Made by a program: the position numbers and the translations under genes. Below, piece after piece: positions 14,645 through 16,694 of a stretch of DNA of 16,694 nt. Source of the DNA: WRAI01 sp031549605. Its GTDB lineage: Bacteria; Bacillota; Clostridia; Oscillospirales; UBA929. The DNA lies in NCBI GenBank assembly GCA_031549605.1, contig JAVBPM010000068.1, forward strand, positions 1-16,694, read 5' to 3'. Numbering within the stretch: position 1 is the first letter of the stretch; the number at the start of each line of letters is the position of its first letter. The notes beneath the pieces are model-generated. The model was not told the origin of the DNA. It worked only from the letters and a program-made list of their open reading frames with translations, and ran no database searches.

Positions 14645-14772
14645 ACCGACCCGAAAGCATTGTCTGACGGGAAGGCTGCTTTGGTTCTGCTGACGGTGCG
14701 GCAACGCCCAACCGGAAGTCAACGAATACGCACTGTGCGGCAGCCTGTTTCGGGCTGCCGTGTTTGATTTTA
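14645..14772 (+). ncRNA. Structured 5' leader, candidate riboswitch/attenuator for TM1266-hydG
   Basis: This non-coding leader lies between a strong promoter and the ribosome binding site. Two mutually exclusive pairings are visible. In one, AGGCTGC (14673-14679) pairs with GCAGCCT (14740-14746), closing a domain of about 60 nt. In the other, the same right strand forms the terminator hairpin at 14738-14760. Inside the closed domain, GGTT (14683-14686) can pair with AACC (14710-14713) around a GC-rich hairpin with a GCAA loop (14695-14709). Upstream, CCCG (14650-14653) can pair with CGGG (14668-14671). I could not match it by eye to T-box, SAM, cobalamin, TPP, c-di-GMP, glycine, fluoride, THF or guanidine classes. 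It could also be a free small RNA ended by the terminator. The helices are read by eye, not calculated. Confidence 0.55.
14738..14772 (+). terminator. Attenuator-type intrinsic terminator directly before the TM1266 ribosome binding site
   Basis: CGGCAGCC (14738-14745) pairs with GGCTGCCG (14753-14760), 8 bp with 7 G-C pairs and a 7-nt loop. It is followed by TGTTTGATTTTA (14761-14772). It lies inside the leader and immediately before the Shine-Dalgarno site. It would therefore cut off TM1266-hydG expression unless the upstream anti-terminator strand competes. Confidence 0.7.
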
Positions 14773-14785
14773 GGGAGAGATGAGC

Positions 14786-15043
14786 ATGGAACATCGGCTG
14801 GCAGTGATTGCCATTATCATCAGCGACCGCGAGCAGGCGGCGCGTGTCAACGCGCTGCTGCACGACTTTGGCGACAGCATTGTCGGGCGCATGGGGTTGC
14901 CGTATCACAAGCGTGATTTGTATGTGGTCAGCGTGGTGCTGGATGCGGCGAACAACGACATTGCCGCGCTGTCGGGCAAGCTGGGACGGCTGTCGGGCGT
15001 GGCCGTTAAGGTGACCTATGCGCCGGAAGAAAAGGGAGTGTAG
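14786..15043 (+). CDS. TM1266-type iron-only hydrogenase system regulator
   Basis: This 85-aa small protein is of the family named for Thermotoga TM1266, found beside [FeFe]-hydrogenase maturation genes and described as a putative regulator with an ACT/NikR-like ferredoxin fold. The pattern fits: RLAVIAIIISDREQAARVN, then LLHDFGDSIVGRMGLPYHKR, then VVLDAANNDIAALSGKLGRL with a final GVAVKVTYAPEE. There is no separate DNA-binding domain, so how it would regulate is unknown. ATG 14786 is preferred to ATG 14780 (two residues longer) because AGGGAGA at 14772-14778 is 7 nt from 14786 but only 1 nt from 14780. hydG starts 2 nt after the stop. The gene is the first one behind the attenuator-like leader. 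Confidence 0.9.
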   Translation: MEHRLAVIAIIISDREQAARVNALLHDFGDSIVGRMGLPYHKRDLYVVSVVLDAANNDIAALSGKLGRLSGVAVKVTYAPEEKGV

Positions 15044-15045
15044 CT

Positions 15046-16449
15046 ATGGCTTATGATGTGTTATCACCGCACGCCGGTGAGTTTATTGACCACGATACTA
15101 TCGTCAGCGACTTGCGCGCGGCTGAAGCGGCGGCGCAGAGCGGCGATGTGGTGCGCGCGATTTTGACCAAGGCCAACATGATGCAGGGCATCACGCCCTT
15201 TGAGGCGGCGGTGCTGCTCAAAGTCAGCGACGACGACGACGCGCAGGCGATATACGCGCTGGCCAATCGCATTAAGGAGACCATCTACGGGCGGCGCGTC
15301 GTTGTCTTTGCGCCGCTGTATTTGAGTGATCACTGCGTCAACAACTGCCGCTACTGCGGTTACAAGGTGACGAATAAAACCCCGCGACGCGCGCTGACGC
15401 AGGCCGAAATTGCCGAGGAGGTCAAGGCGCTGGAGGCGATGGGGCACAAACGGTTGGCGCTGGAGGTGGGCGAGCATCCCGTCCACGCGTCGATTGACTA
15501 CATGGTCGAGAGTATTGCCACCATTTACAAGACGCTGAGCGGCAACGGCGCGATTCGGCGTGTCAACGTCAATGTCGCCGCCACCACCGAGCAGGACTAT
15601 GCGCGGCTCAAGGAGGCGGGCATCGGCACCTATATTCTGTTTCAGGAGACCTATCACCGTCCCACTTACGAGCACAGTCACATTTCCGGGCCTAAGAGCA
15701 ACTACGATTACCACACCGAGGCGATGGACCGCGCTATGCGCGCCGGCATTGACGACGTGGGCATTGGTGCGCTGTTTGGGCTGTATGACGCCGATTACGA
15801 CGCGCTGGGGCTGCTGTACCACGCGCTGCATTTGGAGGCGGTGTTTGGTGTCGGGCCGCACACGGTTAGCGTGCCGCGCATCAAGCCGGCCGAGGGCGCC
15901 GACAACGACTGCACCGGCGTCGATGACGACAAGTTTGCGCGGTTGGTGGCCGTGCTGCGCATTGCGCTGCCGTACACCGGCTTGATTTTGTCGACACGCG
16001 AGGAGGCCGAGGTGCGCCGCGCGCTGCTGCACTTGGGCGTCAGCCAGATTTCGGCGGGGTCGCAGACGGGCGTGGGCGGTTACACGTTGCCCGAGGCGCA
16101 GGCGCCGCAGTTTGAGGTGTCGGACACGCGCAGCATGGACGACATCTTGCGCTGGCTGTGCGAGGACGGGTTTGTGCCCAGCTTCTGCACCGCCTGCTAC
16201 CGCGAGGGTCGCGTTGGCGACCGCTTTATGCAATTGGCAAAAAATGGGCAAATTAAAAATATATGTCAACCGAACGCGCTGATTACGCTCAAGGAATACC
16301 TCTGTGACTATGCTTCCGACGAGACAAAGGCCATTGGCGAGCAGCTGATTGAACAGGAGTTGGAGCGCATTGGCAAGGACACCGTGCGCGACAAAACCAA
16401 AGACCTGCTCGGCCGCATTGCCGACGGGCAGCGCGATTTTCGTTTCTGA
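15046..16449 (+). CDS. hydG: [FeFe] hydrogenase H-cluster radical SAM maturase HydG
   Basis: This 467-aa radical S-adenosylmethionine enzyme cleaves tyrosine to p-cresol and makes the CO and cyanide ligands of the Fe(CO)2(CN) synthon used in H-cluster assembly. The radical SAM cluster motif is DHCVNNCRYC, a CX3CX2C with Cys97, Cys101 and Cys104. The HydG-specific C-terminal cluster motif is CX2CX22C with Cys381, Cys384 and Cys407, which separates HydG from ThiH. Family blocks AATTEQDYARLKEAGIGTY, LFQETYHRPTYEH and GVGPHTVSVPRIKPAEG are intact. GGGAG upstream (15035-15039) serves ATG 15046. The other maturases HydE and HydF and the hydrogenase itself are not in this window. The gene ends 10 nt before a strong terminator. 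A short AT-rich patch (about 16232-16270) covers the loop between Cys384 and Cys407. Confidence 0.97.
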   Translation: MAYDVLSPHAGEFIDHDTIVSDLRAAEAAAQSGDVVRAILTKANMMQGITPFEAAVLLKVSDDDDAQAIYALANRIKETIYGRRVVVFAPLYLSDHCVNNCRYCGYKVTNKTPRRALTQAEIAEEVKALEAMGHKRLALEVGEHPVHASIDYMVESIATIYKTLSGNGAIRRVNVNVAATTEQDYARLKEAGIGTYILFQETYHRPTYEHSHISGPKSNYDYHTEAMDRAMRAGIDDVGIGALFGLYDADYDALGLLYHALHLEAVFGVGPHTVSVPRIKPAEGADNDCTGVDDDKFARLVAVLRIALPYTGLILSTREEAEVRRALLHLGVSQISAGSQTGVGGYTLPEAQAPQFEVSDTRSMDDILRWLCEDGFVPSFCTACYREGRVGDRFMQLAKNGQIKNICQPNALITLKEYLCDYASDETKAIGEQLIEQELERIGKDTVRDKTKDLLGRIADGQRDFRF

Positions 16450-16459
16450 TTTTGGCGTG

Positions 16460-16494
16460 AAAAAAGACCGCTGCGATTGCAGCGGTCTTTTTTT
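16460..16494 (+). terminator. Intrinsic terminator after hydG
   Basis: An A-rich left side and GACCGCTGC (16466-16474), loop GATT, then GCAGCGGTC (16479-16487) make a 9-bp GC-rich stem. The adjoining A and T tracts extend it, and it ends in seven Ts (16488-16494). With its A tract on the left it could also work on the opposite strand. Confidence 0.93.
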
Positions 16495-16586
16495 GCAGAC
16501 TGTCAAAAAAGCGCGCACCGTTAAACCAATGTCAGAAACGAGAGATAACGGCGACGTAAGGCTGCGTTTGATATTTGGCTAATGAT

Positions 16587-16619
16587 TTGCGGCGCATCGA
16601 CAAGGTCGCTGCACCGCAA
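16587..16619. repeat. Imperfect hairpin in the region after hydG
   Basis: TTGCGG (16587-16592) pairs with CCGCAA (16614-16619). After a one-base mismatch, GCA (16594-16596) pairs with TGC (16610-16612). Inside, CGAC (16598-16601) pairs with GTCG (16605-16608) around a 3-nt loop. No T-run follows. Confidence 0.5.
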
Positions 16620-16636
16620 TGGTTTTAACTTGCTAC

Positions 16637-16684
16637 AGAAACGCTGTCCTAGCGTACCATCGTACGCCGACGGACAGCGTTTCT
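16637..16684. repeat. Long nested inverted repeat near the window end
   Basis: A perfect 13-bp outer stem, AGAAACGCTGTCC (16637-16649) with GGACAGCGTTTCT (16672-16684), encloses an inner 6-bp stem GCGTAC/GTACGC (16652-16657 and 16662-16667) with loop CATC. The two are joined by short unpaired bases. The right side runs into TTTCTTTG, so it might be a plus-strand terminator of something ending here, the core of a structured RNA, or a short palindromic repeat. Confidence 0.65.
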
Positions 16685-16694
16685 TTGCCTGCGC

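Larger units (their letters stand above)
16495..16694. other. Gene-free tail of the window with structured sequence
   Basis: I see no credible coding region in these 200 bases. The reading frame that crosses the hydG stop is only a shadow. The region holds two nested hairpins, listed separately, and no convincing promoter. The window ends before the next gene. Confidence 0.7.

Noticed and set aside
14641..14770. SRP (4.5S) RNA, because of GGTTCT, GCAACGC and CCGGAAG-like pieces
   Set aside because: The conserved GGTCAGG and GGAAGGAAGCAGCC core of the apical domain is missing, so the match is partial and probably chance.
14645..14772. T-box, SAM-I, cobalamin or c-di-GMP riboswitch in the hydG leader
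   Set aside because: None of their invariant sequence blocks could be found in the right order, and the leader is too short for a T-box or a full cobalamin aptamer.
15064..16518. Long antisense reading frame (484 codons) opposite hydG
   Set aside because: It would start beyond the hydG terminator and cover the whole of an intact HydG. No ribosome binding site or domain was seen.
16349..16582. A plus-strand reading frame of 77 codons crossing the hydG stop and terminator
   Set aside because: It overlaps hydG out of frame, reads through a strong terminator and has no ribosome binding site or recognisable product.
1..16694. CRISPR array, insertion sequence, tRNA or rRNA genes
   Set aside because: No regularly spaced direct repeats, transposase-like proteins, tRNA cloverleaf sequences or rRNA segments were seen in the window.

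Overview
This window looks like a chromosomal segment from a GC-rich, low-GC-lineage relative: a Clostridia member, probably an uncultured Oscillospiraceae/Ruminococcaceae-type gut anaerobe. The evidence is gene order and gene type. There is a cmk-plsC-ispH/S1 cluster with a fused IspH-ribosomal protein S1, a clostridial HutP-family protein, trmK next to nif3, valS next to folC, a DUF1858 redox protein, and [FeFe]-hydrogenase maturation genes (a TM1266-type regulator and hydG). All supported genes lie on the + strand. Coding density is very high and third positions are strongly GC-biased, which produces many long spurious antisense reading frames. The taxonomic call is inference; no rRNA gene is present.

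Layout. (1) 2-4702: a tightly coupled five-gene run. It holds the 3' part of a BaiN/RdsA-like flavoprotein, a HutP-family protein, cmk, plsC and an IspH-S1 fusion, with overlaps of about 8-10 nt between most genes. (2) 4757-5014: a lone 67-aa DUF1858 protein followed by a perfect 12-bp intrinsic terminator. (3) 5031-9221: trmK (catalytic domain only), nif3, rqcH and an AI-2E-family permease. (4) 9225-14629: a textbook sigma-A promoter, then valS, folC and murC. (5) 14610-16494: a second near-perfect sigma-A promoter, overlapping the end of murC. It drives a roughly 130-nt structured leader with an attenuator-like terminator, then the TM1266-type regulator and hydG, closed by a strong terminator. 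(6) 16495-16694: no gene seen, but two well-formed nested hairpins.

How the parts work together. Most of the window is housekeeping: nucleotide phosphorylation (Cmk), phospholipid and isoprenoid synthesis (PlsC, IspH), translation (S1, ValS), tRNA modification (TrmK), ribosome rescue (RqcH), folate (FolC) and peptidoglycan (MurC). The last unit belongs to anaerobic hydrogen metabolism: HydG makes the CO/CN-bearing iron precursor of the [FeFe]-hydrogenase H-cluster.

The most interesting element is the leader at about 14645-14772. It has its own promoter, a GC-rich terminator directly in front of the ribosome binding site, and an upstream segment that can pair with the terminator's left arm. 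This is the layout of a transcriptional riboswitch or attenuator controlling H-cluster maturation genes. I could not match it to a known class by eye. Other points worth a look are an internal promoter and ribosome binding site inside the ispH-S1 fusion, a TrmK without its C-terminal domain, and valS without a T-box leader.
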